A stretch of 64,000 nucleotides of DNA from Leifsonia sp. Root1293 (GTDB lineage: Bacteria > Actinomycetota > Actinomycetes > Actinomycetales > Microbacteriaceae): the NCBI RefSeq assembly GCF_001425325.1, contig NZ_LMEH01000001.1, positions 1,890,602 to 1,954,601 on the forward strand, read 5' to 3'. Below the pieces are notes generated by a model. The model was not told the DNA's origin. It made no database searches and was given only the letters and a program-made list of their open reading frames with translations. Position 1 is the stretch's first letter; every line of letters begins with the position of its first letter. Shown here piece after piece: positions 7,385 through 15,537 of the stretch. The position numbers and the translations under genes were made by a program.

Positions 7385-8638
7385 CTAGCCTGCGTCGGCC
7401 GCGGCCTGGATCTCTGCGAGCACCGCCTGGGGGTCGTCTCCCTGGGCGAGCTTGCCGATCGTGCTCTTGAACGCCGCGTTGGTGGCGTCCCACGCCGGGT
7501 TCGTGTTCGGGTAGAACTGGGCAGCGGGCAGCAGGTCGAGGAACGGCTTGAGGTCGGCCTCGGAGGAGAGCTGCTCGGCACCGGACTTCGTGGTGGGCAG
7601 GAAGCCCTCGGTCTTCACCCACGGCACGTACACGTCGGGCGTGTAGTAGTAGTCGAGGAACTTCGTGATCGCCTCCTGCTTCTTGCCGTCGTTCTTGAAG
7701 GCCATCAGGTGATCGGCGACGCCCAGCGTGAACGGCGAGCCGTCCTTCGTGGGGATGGGAACGATCGAGTAGTCGAGGTCGGGGTTGCCCTCCGCGATCT
7801 GCCCGACCGTCGGCGGCAGGCCGACCTGCATCCCGATCTTGCCCTGCACGAAGATGTCCATGAGGGGGCTGCGGTCGGTGGAGCCGGCGTCGGCCTCCGT
7901 GGCGCCCTCGTCGATCATCTTCTGCATGAAGGTGGCCGCCTCGAGGTTGGCCGGAACGCCGTCGATGGTGATCTCGTCCGCGTCGCCGAAGGTTCCGCCT
8001 CCGCCGTAGAACCAGACCGCACTCTCGGCCTGAGCCTCCTCGGAACCGAGCGGCATGCCGTAACCGGCGACCCCGCCGCCGAGTGCCGAGACCTTCTTCG
8101 CGTCTGCGAGCAACTCGTCCCACGTCGTCGGCGGTGTCGTGACGCCGGCCTGCGTGAGCAGGTCGTTGTTCACGAACAGGGCACGGGCGCTGGCGATGAG
8201 CGGAGCACCGTACTGGGTGTCGCCCACGGAGGAGACCTCGACGAAGGAGTCCTGGAAATCGGCGAGGGTGTCGGAGGAGACCACGTCCTCGATCGGGTAG
8301 AGCAGGTCATCTGCGGCGAAACCGGCGAACGGCCCGCCGTTCATGATGTCGGGTGCCTGATTCGCCTGGATCTTCGTGGTGACGACGTCGTTGAGGTTGT
8401 CCCACGACTGCACCTCGAGTTCCACCTTGATGTCGGGGTTCTCTTTCTCGAAGCCGTCGATCACCGTCTCCCAGAGGCCCTGGGTGTTGTCGGAGTAACT
8501 GGGAACGAGCAGGTTCAGCGTCGTCGCCGACCCACTCGCGTCGCCGCTCGAACCACTGCCGAAACCGCACGAGGCCAGCGTCACGGTTGCCAGGGCCGCA
8601 GTCGCGACCACGGCACCGACGCGCAGGGATTTCTTCAT
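7385..8638 (-). CDS. Sugar-binding lipoprotein of ABC importer (system 1)
   Basis: This extracytoplasmic solute-binding protein of the CUT1/MalE class has 417 residues. The start is ATG at 8638, with GAGGAAG nine bases upstream. The signal peptide MKKSLRVGAVVATAALATVT ends in the lipobox LASC, so the protein should be tethered to the membrane through a lipidated cysteine. Family-typical segments include WETVIDGFEKENPDIKVE, WDELLADAKKVS and a C-terminal PNTNPAWDATNAAF. The ligand cannot be read from the sequence; the neighbouring hexosaminidase and ROK kinase hint at GlcNAc-type oligosaccharides, but other sugars are possible. It is the first gene of its operon, with a promoter at 8793-8822. 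Confidence 0.93.
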   Translation of the reverse strand: MKKSLRVGAVVATAALATVTLASCGFGSGSSGDASGSATTLNLLVPSYSDNTQGLWETVIDGFEKENPDIKVELEVQSWDNLNDVVTTKIQANQAPDIMNGGPFAGFAADDLLYPIEDVVSSDTLADFQDSFVEVSSVGDTQYGAPLIASARALFVNNDLLTQAGVTTPPTTWDELLADAKKVSALGGGVAGYGMPLGSEEAQAESAVWFYGGGGTFGDADEITIDGVPANLEAATFMQKMIDEGATEADAGSTDRSPLMDIFVQGKIGMQVGLPPTVGQIAEGNPDLDYSIVPIPTKDGSPFTLGVADHLMAFKNDGKKQEAITKFLDYYYTPDVYVPWVKTEGFLPTTKSGAEQLSSEADLKPFLDLLPAAQFYPNTNPAWDATNAAFKSTIGKLAQGDDPQAVLAEIQAAADAG

Positions 8639-8763
8639 CAGTACTTCCTCACTGTTGGAAAGGGTGATGCACTGCGGATGCGGTCCTGCACGCCACAGTG
8701 CGTACGCCGAAGAAGCGCAGAACATGCGAGATTTCTGACACTTCTTGACGGATATCGCCGATA

Positions 8764-8779
8764 AACGATCAGAATCGTT
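8764..8779. promoter_or_regulatory. Dyad AACGAT-CAGA-ATCGTT in leader of ABC system 1
   Basis: This is an exact inverted repeat of two 6-bp arms around a 4-base spacer. It lies just downstream of the predicted transcription start of the binding-protein gene (-10 at 8793-8798), a position where a bound repressor would block elongation. The 16-bp layout resembles a LacI- or DeoR-type site. The DeoR protein encoded at 10011-10796 is the nearest candidate; this assignment is inference. Confidence 0.5.
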
Positions 8780-8792
8780 CACCGATGACGAA

Positions 8793-8822
8793 ACTATGGC
8801 TGCTCTGCCACGGAGAGGTCAA
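8793..8822 (-). promoter_or_regulatory. Promoter of ABC system 1 operon
   Basis: On the minus strand a -35 TTGACC (8817-8822) and a -10 CATAGT (8793-8798) are separated by 18 bp. The transcription start would be near 8786, giving a leader of about 150 bases before the binding-protein start codon. The rest of 8639-8991 (353 bp without a gene) holds this promoter, the dyad at 8764, the operator at 8849 and a second inverted repeat CCGATC-n8-GATCGG (8900-8919) in the ROK-kinase leader. Confidence 0.55.
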
Positions 8823-8826
8823 CGGG

Positions 8827-8869
8827 TTCACACATTCGTTACACAGAGTTTATTAGCGCTCCTAACAAA
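8827..8869 (+). promoter_or_regulatory. Promoter and ROK-like operator before kinase/DeoR genes
   Basis: A plus-strand promoter with -35 TTCACA (8827-8832), a 17-bp spacer and -10 TTATTA (8850-8855) is overlapped by the dyad TTATTAGCGCTCCTAACAA (8850-8868). Its core TTAG-n2-CTCCTAAC aligns, centre to centre, with the operator in front of the GH20 gene (1164-1186). Overlap with the -10 box fits repression. The protein that binds is unknown. Confidence 0.5.
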
Positions 8870-8991
8870 ACGCCATGGTTTGCCGTTCACCTGCCGTTGC
8901 CGATCGTGACACTGATCGGTAGACAGGAGTTCTGCTCATCCGCAATCATGGGGAACGGCACGAAACGACGCGTGCACCGGCGGAGGAGCCC

Positions 8992-10014
8992 ATGCACGAC
9001 AAGCGATCAGGCCCGGCCGTCCTCGGCCCCGGCGCCGCCGTGCTGGCCTTCGACGTCGGCGGGTCCGACACCAAGTCCGCCGTCATCGACGAGTCCGGAG
9101 CCGTCCACGGCCTGCGGCGCACGGCAACGCCCCGTGACCCCGCCGATCCGGCCGGTGCGATCACGGCCCACGTCGGCGCGCTCGCTGAGACCTATCGCCG
9201 GGAGTTCCCCCACATCGCTCCGGAATCCGCCGGCCTGCTGGTGCCCGGCCTCGTCGACGACGACACGGGCATCGGCGTTCTCGCGGCGAACTTCGGCTGG
9301 CGCGACGTGCCGTTCCGGAGCGCAGCCGAACGGATGCTGCACCTCCCCGTGGCCTTCAGTCACGACGTGCGCGGGGCGGGCGAGGCCGAGTTCAGGCTCG
9401 GGGCGGCTCGCGCCTTCAGCGATGTCGCCGTGTTGGTGATCGGCACGGGCATCGCCGGTGCGTTCATCGTCGACGGACGGATGCTGGTCGCCGGAGGCTA
9501 CGCCGGCGAGATCGGGCACTCGATCATCGTCCCCGGCGGCCCCGCCTGCCCGTGCGGCGGAGTCGGACGCCTCGAGGCCGTCGGTTCGGCCGGCGCCATC
9601 GTCCGTCGGTACGGGCAGCGCACGGGCCACGCCGTCGACGGAGCCCGCGTCGTGCTCGAGCGGGCCGGAGCCGGAGATGCAGATGCCGCCGTGGTGTGGG
9701 ACGAGGCCATCGACGGCCTGGCCCTCGGACTCGCGCAGGTTGTGGCCCTGCTCGGACCTGAGGCCATCGTGGTCGGCGGCGGACTCGCGCAGGCCGGGGA
9801 CGCCTTGTTCCGACCCCTCGAACAGCGCCTCGACGCCCTGCTGACCTTCCACAGGCGCCCCCTCCTCCTCCCCGCGCAGATCGGCGAGGATGCCGGCCTG
9901 CTCGGGGCGGCCCTGCGAGCCAGGGACCTGTTGGTTCCCGGGGCGGCATCCGTTCTCCCGACACCGGATTCCTCCACGCCGACACCCACAGCAGCAGACC
10001 TGGAGCCGAGATGA
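8992..10014 (+). CDS. ROK-family sugar kinase
   Basis: This cytoplasmic ATP-dependent sugar kinase is of the ROK type (glucokinase or N-acetylglucosamine kinase-like; 340 residues). The nucleotide-binding start AFDVGGSDTKSAVIDESG, the catalytic region FSHDVRGAGEAE and the EIGHS motif are all present. The zinc-binding motif of ROK proteins (CxCGxxGCxE) reads CPCGGVGRLE here: the third cysteine is replaced by arginine, which may weaken or alter metal binding. The start ATG at 8992 has a strong GGAGGAG site. It overlaps the DeoR gene by ATGA. Substrate is uncertain; its place beside the sugar ABC operon suggests phosphorylation of the imported monosaccharide. Confidence 0.87.
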   Translation: MHDKRSGPAVLGPGAAVLAFDVGGSDTKSAVIDESGAVHGLRRTATPRDPADPAGAITAHVGALAETYRREFPHIAPESAGLLVPGLVDDDTGIGVLAANFGWRDVPFRSAAERMLHLPVAFSHDVRGAGEAEFRLGAARAFSDVAVLVIGTGIAGAFIVDGRMLVAGGYAGEIGHSIIVPGGPACPCGGVGRLEAVGSAGAIVRRYGQRTGHAVDGARVVLERAGAGDADAAVVWDEAIDGLALGLAQVVALLGPEAIVVGGGLAQAGDALFRPLEQRLDALLTFHRRPLLLPAQIGEDAGLLGAALRARDLLVPGAASVLPTPDSSTPTPTAADLEPR

Positions 10015-10796
10015 ACCGCGCCGAGAGACTCACAGCCGTGCTCGACCTGCTGGCCCAGAGCGGTCACGTCGACGTCGACGACCTGGTCTCGACGCTCGGC
10101 GTCTCGCCGGCGACGGCACGCCGCGACCTCGACACCCTCGCCGAGAACCAGTTGCTCACCCGAACCCGCGGCGGCGCCGTCGGGAACACCGTCGCGTACG
10201 ACCTGCCGCTGCGCTACAAGCACCAGCAGAGTGCCGGCCAGAAGCAGCGCATCGCCGCGGCCGCGAGCGCCCTGGTGTCGAAGGGCTCGGTGATCGGGCT
10301 CTGCGGCGGCACGACGGCCACCGCTGTGGCGAACGCCCTCGGCTCGCGCCACGACCTGGCCGAGCCGTCACCGCAGGCGAGCCTCACCGTGGTGACGAAT
10401 GCCATCAACATCGCGGTGCAGCTGGCGATGCGCCCCCAGATCAAGATCGTCGTCACAGGCGGGGTGCTGCACACCCGTTCCTACGAACTCGTCGGCAGCT
10501 ACTCGGACCTGGTTCTCGAGTCCGTGTCGCTCGACATCGCCTTCATCGGTGTCAACGCCCTCGACCCGACGCTCGGCCCGATGACCCACGACGAGCGCGA
10601 GGCCGGCGTCAACACCCTCATGGCGGCGCGCGCTGCCCGAGCGGTGCTCATCGCCGATTCGAGCAAGATCGGCAAGAAGGCGTTCGCCACCATGGGCGGT
10701 TCTGCGCGCTTCGGCACCATCATCACCGACACCGGGATCACCGATCGTCAGCGCGGTGACCTGCTCGACAACGGCTACGAGGTGATCGTCGCCTGA
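10011..10796 (+). CDS. DeoR-family transcriptional regulator
   Basis: This is a sugar-phosphate-responsive DNA-binding regulator (261 residues). The N-terminal DeoR helix-turn-helix is clear: HVDVDDLVSTLGVSPATARRDL, then a wing ending LTRTRGGAV. The C-terminal sensor domain has GLCGGTTATAVANAL, TVVTNAINIA and a late IADSSKIGKKAF motif typical of DeoR proteins that bind phosphorylated sugars. It is translated with the ROK kinase (ATGA overlap), so the kinase product may be its effector. Its 3' end overlaps the convergent MFS gene by 22 bp. Likely targets are the divergent ABC operon and its own promoter. Confidence 0.9.
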   Translation: MNRAERLTAVLDLLAQSGHVDVDDLVSTLGVSPATARRDLDTLAENQLLTRTRGGAVGNTVAYDLPLRYKHQQSAGQKQRIAAAASALVSKGSVIGLCGGTTATAVANALGSRHDLAEPSPQASLTVVTNAINIAVQLAMRPQIKIVVTGGVLHTRSYELVGSYSDLVLESVSLDIAFIGVNALDPTLGPMTHDEREAGVNTLMAARAARAVLIADSSKIGKKAFATMGGSARFGTIITDTGITDRQRGDLLDNGYEVIVA

Positions 10797-12022
10797 GAGC
10801 CGCCGCCCTCGACGTGCTCGGCCCCCTGCGGCCGGTGCCGGCCGGAGGTGACGGCCACCACGACGAAGGCCACGACGACGATTCCCGCGTACACCCACGG
10901 CAGCGCCGCGAGTCCGAGCGTGTCGTAGAGCACGGCGCCGAGCAGCGCTCCCCCGCCGATGCCGACGTTGAAGGCCGTCGTGTAGAAGGCACTGGCGGCA
11001 TCGCGGATGCGGGCCGAAGCGGCGTGCAGAAGTCGGGTCTGGAGCAGCGGCGGGAGCATGCCGAAGGCCAGGCTCCAGACGATGAAGGCGATGAGCGCGG
11101 GGATCCAGCTGCCCGAGAAGAGGCCGAGCGCTGAGACCGACAGCGCCACAACACCGAGGGCGACGAGCAGCCCTCGCGTGGGCAGCTTGCTGAACACGGA
11201 CCCGGCCACCACCAGGCCGATGAGGCCCGAGACACCGGCGACGAAGAGCAGCGGGCTGATGGCGGCGGCATCCGTTCCCACCACCTCGATGAAGTAGGGG
11301 GCGATGTAGGTGTACAGCACGTAGTGGCCGATCATGGTGATCGCCGTCACGGCGCAGACGATCGCCACGGCCATGACGGACCTGTCGCGGATCGCCGGGA
11401 TCGCCGCGGTGTTGACCCCGGGCTCGACGCGGTGCACCACCGGCAGGAAGCGCCAGACCAGCAGGGCGCTCAGCAGGGTGAGGCCGGCGACGATGCCGAA
11501 CGCGAGTCGCCACCCGACGGCGTGGCCGAGGGCTGTGCCGAGTGGAACCCCGAACACGAACGCCAGCGTTCCTCCGCCGAGGGCGATGGAGACGGCACGT
11601 CCGATCTGCTCCTTGGGGACGAGGTGGCCGGCGTAGGCACCGACGATGGCCCAGAACAGGCCGTGCGCCATGCCTCCCACGACACGGGAGCCGACGACGA
11701 AGCCGTAGCTCGGCGCGAGGGCTGTGAGCACGTTGGCCAGCCCGAGCACCACGATCGCAGCGACGAGCAGGGCGTGGCGCGGCAACCTGCGGGTGAGGCC
11801 GGTGAGCGGTGCGCTGGTGAGGACGACCGTGAACGCGAACACCGTGACGAGCAGGCCGACGAGCGGCTCCGAGACGCCGAGGTCGCGGCTCATGTCGGGC
11901 AGCAGGCCCGTCGGCAGCATCTCGCCGGTGACGGAGAGGAAGACGGCGACGGCCAGCACCATGAGGCCCAGCCAGGGGAATTTCGAGGTGCTGCTCACGG
12001 CAGCGGAATCGGTCGTGGACAC
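10775..12022 (-). CDS. MFS transporter, sugar/drug efflux type
   Basis: This 12-segment major facilitator (415 residues) is closest in appearance to the AraJ/SotB/Cmx efflux group. Landmarks are the N-terminal GEMLPTGLLPDMSRDLGVSE, the segment GSRVVGGMAHGLFWAIVGAYAGHLVP, and the mid-protein loop FLPVVHRVEPG. The start is GTG at 12022 with GGAGA upstream. It is transcribed towards the DeoR gene and overlaps its 3' end. Substrate is unknown; export of sugars or of a small toxic compound are both possible, and the neighbourhood is only weak evidence. Confidence 0.85.
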   Translation of the reverse strand: MSTTDSAAVSSTSKFPWLGLMVLAVAVFLSVTGEMLPTGLLPDMSRDLGVSEPLVGLLVTVFAFTVVLTSAPLTGLTRRLPRHALLVAAIVVLGLANVLTALAPSYGFVVGSRVVGGMAHGLFWAIVGAYAGHLVPKEQIGRAVSIALGGGTLAFVFGVPLGTALGHAVGWRLAFGIVAGLTLLSALLVWRFLPVVHRVEPGVNTAAIPAIRDRSVMAVAIVCAVTAITMIGHYVLYTYIAPYFIEVVGTDAAAISPLLFVAGVSGLIGLVVAGSVFSKLPTRGLLVALGVVALSVSALGLFSGSWIPALIAFIVWSLAFGMLPPLLQTRLLHAASARIRDAASAFYTTAFNVGIGGGALLGAVLYDTLGLAALPWVYAGIVVVAFVVVAVTSGRHRPQGAEHVEGGGSQATITS

Positions 12023-12159
12023 AGGAGTCTCCGACAGGCGTTCCCCGCGTGACGCGCTCGACGAGCGGATGCACTGCGGGTCGACTACGCGCTGTTGTGC
12101 GCGCCCAGGGTCGGGTTGATCACACCGACCGTCGTCGAGTCTAGCCCGGCTGCACGGGA

Positions 12160-12171
12160 TACCCTGAGCGG
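12160..12171 (+). promoter_or_regulatory. Leaderless-type -10 box of purU
   Basis: TACCCT (12160-12165) ends 6 bases before the ATG at 12172. No ribosome-binding site is visible, so transcription probably starts at or next to the start codon. Confidence 0.5.
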
Positions 12172-13053
12172 ATGGACTTCGACGCCGCCGTGCCGCATCC
12201 TTCGATCCACCACCACTGGGTCATCACTGTCAGCTGCCCCGACCAGCCGGGTATCGTGCACGCCGTGAGCGGCGCCATCGTCTCGGCCCGGGGCAACATC
12301 ACCGAGAGCCAGCAGTTCTCGAGCTCGGACACGGGCCGGTTCTTCATCAGGCTTCAGGTGGAGTCGCTCGCCGACCGCAGCGAGTTCGAAGCCGCCCTCG
12401 CCCCCGTCATCGAGCACTACGGCATGGCGGCGCACATCGACACCGTCGGTCGTCCGCTGCGCACGCTCGTGCTCGCATCGACGGCCGCGCACTGCGTGAA
12501 TGACCTGCTGTTCCGCCAGCGCGCTGGCCAGCTGCCCGTCGACATCCCGCTCGTGCTCTCGAACCACTCCACCCTGCGCGACCTCGTCGGGTTCCACGGT
12601 GTGCCGTTCGAGGCCCTTCCGGTGACGGATGCCGCCAGCAAGGCGGCTTTCGAGGCCCGGGTCCTCCGGGCCGTCGAGGAGCACGACATCGAACTCGTCG
12701 TGCTGGCCCGCTACATGCAGATCCTGACGCCCGAGCTGTGCGAACGGCTCGAAGGCATGGCCATCAACATCCACCATTCCTTCCTGCCCGGCTTCAAGGG
12801 CGCGAATCCCTACAAACAGGCGCACGCCCGCGGTGTGAAGCTCATCGGCGCAACGGCCCACTTCGTGACCAGCGACCTCGACGAGGGACCGATCATCGAG
12901 CAGAACGTCGTCCGCGTCGACCACTCGCGCTCGCCGGCAGAACTCGTCGCCATCGGCCAGGACGAGGAGAGCCGCACCCTGAGCCAGGCCGTGAAGTGGT
13001 TCGCCGAGCGTCGGGTGCTTCAGGACGGCGCCCGCACGATCATCTTCCGCTGA
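12172..13053 (+). CDS. purU: Formyltetrahydrofolate deformylase
   Basis: This enzyme hydrolyses 10-formyl-THF to formate and THF, balancing one-carbon pools and supplying formate for purine synthesis. An N-terminal ACT domain (VSCPDQPGIVHAVSGAIVSA) precedes the formyltransferase-fold catalytic domain, which carries the conserved INIHHSFLPGFKGANPY loop and the downstream GATAHFVTSDLDEGPII segment with the catalytic His and Asp. The length of 293 residues matches the family. The start ATG at 12172 has no ribosome-binding site but lies 6 bases after a -10 box. With glyA and purN/purH it is one of several folate and purine genes in this window. Confidence 0.95.
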   Translation: MDFDAAVPHPSIHHHWVITVSCPDQPGIVHAVSGAIVSARGNITESQQFSSSDTGRFFIRLQVESLADRSEFEAALAPVIEHYGMAAHIDTVGRPLRTLVLASTAAHCVNDLLFRQRAGQLPVDIPLVLSNHSTLRDLVGFHGVPFEALPVTDAASKAAFEARVLRAVEEHDIELVVLARYMQILTPELCERLEGMAINIHHSFLPGFKGANPYKQAHARGVKLIGATAHFVTSDLDEGPIIEQNVVRVDHSRSPAELVAIGQDEESRTLSQAVKWFAERRVLQDGARTIIFR

Positions 13054-13116
13054 GCCGGTCGGGCGCTCGCACCAGGCCGCAGCCTCGGCCGAAGCGCATC
13101 CCGGTAAACTCGACGA

Positions 13117-13476
13117 GTGAGTGACGCAGCGCCAGAACCCTCCAGAGTGAGTCCGAACGACATCCTCCGATTCCTCCTCGAGATCTTCGCGATCGTCACG
13201 CTGGGCATCTGGGGCTTCCTGGCCTGGCCGCTGCCGTGGCCGGGTGCCGTCATCGGCATCGGAGCACCGCTGTTCGCCATCCTGCTCTGGGGCCTGTTCC
13301 GGTCCCCCAAGGCCGTGTTCCACATCGACCCGTTCGGCAAGGCACTGGTCGAGATCGTCGTGATGGGTTCGGCGGCCGTCGCCTGGTGGCAGCTCGGGCA
13401 ACCCGTCGTCGCCGCGGTCTTCGCCGTCATCGCCACCGTCTCGGGCATCATCAGTGGTCGCAAGGAGTTCGCGTGA
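13117..13476 (+). CDS. YrdB/DUF2568-like small membrane protein
   Basis: This 119-residue protein has four predicted membrane segments. The first, ILRFLLEIFAIVTLGIWGF, and the central LFRSPKAVFH turn resemble the YrdB (DUF2568) family, whose function is unknown. The GTG start at 13117 lies 6 bases after TAAACT (13105-13110), a leaderless-type arrangement. Its stop overlaps the GTG of nagA (GTGA), so the two are co-translated; any functional link to GlcNAc use is untested. Confidence 0.75.
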   Translation: MSDAAPEPSRVSPNDILRFLLEIFAIVTLGIWGFLAWPLPWPGAVIGIGAPLFAILLWGLFRSPKAVFHIDPFGKALVEIVVMGSAAVAWWQLGQPVVAAVFAVIATVSGIISGRKEFA

Positions 13477-14624
13477 GCATCATCGTGCGCGGTGCACGCA
13501 AGCTCGACGCCGATGGCATCATCGACGACTTCTGGTTCGCGGCATCCGCCGACCGCATAACGGCGACCGGCACCGGAGACGGATGGCGTGCCGTCGAGGC
13601 GTCCGACCCGACCGCCGCAGTCACCGACGCCGAGGGGCGCTGGCTCACCCCCGGTTTCATCGACCTGCACGGCCATGGCGGCGGCGGAACCGACTTCGAC
13701 CACGATCTCGACGGCATCCGCACGGCCCTCGCCGTGCATCGCGCCCACGGCACGACGAGATCGGTGCTGAGCCTCGTCACGAACCCCGTCGACAGCCTGA
13801 TCGACAGCCTCGGCATCATCGCCGAGCTCGCGGATGCCGACCCGCTGGTGCTCGGTTCGCACCTCGAGGGCCCGTTCCTCGCCGACTCGCATCGCGGTGC
13901 GCACGACCCCGAGCTGCTGATCGACGCTGATGCCGCCGTTGTCGCGGCCCTCCTCGGTGCGGCGCGCGGCACCCTGCGCCAGGTGACGATCGCTCCCGAG
14001 CTGCCCGGCGGTCTCGACGCCATCGAGGCGTTCCGCGCCGCCGGTGTCGTCGTGGCCATCGGCCACACGGCCGCGAGCTTCGAGCAGGCGCAGACGGCGT
14101 TCGACCGGGGGGCGACGCTCGTGACGCACGCCTTCAACGCGCTGCCCGGAATCCACCACCGCCAGCCCGGACCGATCGTCGCGGCCTTCGGCGATCAGCG
14201 GGTCACCCTCGAGCTCATCCTCGACGGCGTCCACGTGCGACCCGAGGTCGCCGCGCTCGCCTTCGCCGCTGCCCCCGGCCGCATCGCCCTCATCACCGAT
14301 GCCATGGCCGCTGCCGGATCCGTCGACGGTCACTACGAGCTGGGCTCGCTCGACGTCACCGTGACCGACGGCGTCGCTCGGCTCACAGCAGGAGGATCCA
14401 TCGCCGGCTCGACCCTCACGATGGATCGCGCCCTGAAGAACGCCGTCGAGCTCGTCGGCCTCGACCCCGTCGCCGCGGTGGCGGCCCTCACTCTGACGCC
14501 GGCGCGGGTGCTCGGTCTCGACGCCGATCTCGGGCTGCTGGCTGAGGGTCGAGCCGCGGATGCCGTGCTCCTCGACGCGGCCTTCGCCGTGCAGCAGGTC
14601 TGGGCGAACGGCGTCGCGCTCTAA
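13473..14624 (+). CDS. nagA: N-acetylglucosamine-6-phosphate deacetylase
   Basis: This cytoplasmic amidohydrolase converts GlcNAc-6-phosphate to glucosamine-6-phosphate plus acetate, the step before NagB. Landmarks are the metal-site motif PGFIDLHGHGGGGTDF, the glutamate segment GSHLEGPFL, the histidines in VAIGHTAAS and VTHAFNALPGIHHRQPG, and the catalytic aspartate in IALITDAMAAAG. The start is GTG at 13473, overlapping the preceding stop; a 462-residue frame from 13236 reads through yrdB and is rejected. The 383 residues match the family. It faces nagB across a 127-bp gap and completes the aminosugar pathway of this locus. Confidence 0.95.
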   Translation: MSIIVRGARKLDADGIIDDFWFAASADRITATGTGDGWRAVEASDPTAAVTDAEGRWLTPGFIDLHGHGGGGTDFDHDLDGIRTALAVHRAHGTTRSVLSLVTNPVDSLIDSLGIIAELADADPLVLGSHLEGPFLADSHRGAHDPELLIDADAAVVAALLGAARGTLRQVTIAPELPGGLDAIEAFRAAGVVVAIGHTAASFEQAQTAFDRGATLVTHAFNALPGIHHRQPGPIVAAFGDQRVTLELILDGVHVRPEVAALAFAAAPGRIALITDAMAAAGSVDGHYELGSLDVTVTDGVARLTAGGSIAGSTLTMDRALKNAVELVGLDPVAAVAALTLTPARVLGLDADLGLLAEGRAADAVLLDAAFAVQQVWANGVAL

Positions 14625-14751
14625 CCCTTCCGTTCGTATCAGCCGCTCGCTGAGGCCTCGACGCAGTGCGCGGTCGAAGCGCGCCGAGAGCCGGGCATCC
14701 CATGCGCTTCGGGCGGTCGCTCCGCTCGGCCCTCCGCGAGCGGGATCACTC
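14625..14751. other. Convergent gap nagA/nagB with dispersed-repeat-like sequence
   Basis: This is a non-coding gap between convergent genes. It contains TGCGCTTCGGGCGGTCGCT (from about 14703) followed by GCTCGG and GCGAGC blocks able to fold. A close relative, TGCGCTTCGGGCGGCCGCT, lies in the short gap between pcrA and the GDPD gene (about 60266-60284). I read this as a candidate dispersed palindromic element that may also serve as a terminator. Confidence 0.35.
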
Positions 14752-15537
14752 CTACAGCGGAACGCCCTCCGGACGCAGCGCCCACGCGTGCCTGTAGTAG
14801 TCGGCGTTGCGGAGCTTCGACGCCGCGGCCTCGTCGACCACCACGGTGACGTGCGGATGCAGCTGGATGGCTGAACCCGGGTGGCTCGCCGAGATGGGTC
14901 CCTCGAGCGCGTCGGCGACGGCAGCGGCCTTGCGGTCCCCGAAGGCCAGCAGCACCAGGTGACGCGCGCGCATGATCGTGCCGAGCCCCTGTGTGATGCA
15001 GTGCGTCGGCACCTGGTCGATCGAGTCGAAGAAGCGTGCGTTGTCGCGGCGGGTCTGCTCCGTCAGGGTCTTCCAGCGCGTCGTCGACGCCAGGGAGGAA
15101 CCGGGCTCGTTGAACCCGATGTGGCCCGTGGTGCCGATGCCGAGGATCTGCAGGTCGACGCCTCCGGCTTCGAGGATCGCCTCCTCGTACTCGTCGCCCG
15201 ACGTCAGGATTCCGCCGGGGTCGCCGTTGGGCACGCTGATGCGTGCGGGGTCGAGCCCGAGGGGTTCGACGACCTCACGGCGGATCACCGAGTGGTAGCT
15301 CTCGGGGTGATCCACCGGCAGGCCGACGTACTCATCGAGCGCGAAGCCTCGAACGCTGCTCACGTCGATCCCATCGCCACCGATGCGAGCTTCGAGCGCC
15401 CGGTAGGTGGTGAGCGGGGTCGATCCCGTCGCGAGGCCGAGCACGGCATCCGGCCGGCGCTGGATGAGGGCGATGATGGCATCGGCGACGACCGCGCCGG
15501 CGGCCTCGGCATCAGGGACTATGACGACTTCAGCCAT
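14752..15537 (-). CDS. nagB: Glucosamine-6-phosphate deaminase
   Basis: This enzyme isomerises and deaminates glucosamine-6-phosphate to fructose-6-phosphate and ammonia. Typical NagB segments are present: GLATGSTPLTTYRAL, RGFALDEYVGLP with the catalytic aspartate, GIGTTGHIGFNEPGSSL with the catalytic histidine, and FGDRKAAAVADALEG. The start is ATG at 15537 (MAEVVIV), preceded by GCAGGAGT; a 396-residue frame from 15942 is rejected. The length of 261 residues is normal. It is the last gene of the operon and overlaps the ROK kinase by 8 bp. Confidence 0.96.
   Translation of the reverse strand: MAEVVIVPDAEAAGAVVADAIIALIQRRPDAVLGLATGSTPLTTYRALEARIGGDGIDVSSVRGFALDEYVGLPVDHPESYHSVIRREVVEPLGLDPARISVPNGDPGGILTSGDEYEEAILEAGGVDLQILGIGTTGHIGFNEPGSSLASTTRWKTLTEQTRRDNARFFDSIDQVPTHCITQGLGTIMRARHLVLLAFGDRKAAAVADALEGPISASHPGSAIQLHPHVTVVVDEAAASKLRNADYYRHAWALRPEGVPL

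Noticed and set aside
10775-10796. 22-bp overlap between DeoR and MFS genes considered as a sequencing frameshift
   Set aside because: Both proteins end with sensible C-termini and the overlap is convergent. Similar tail-to-tail overlaps occur at 31723-31726 and 42984-43003.
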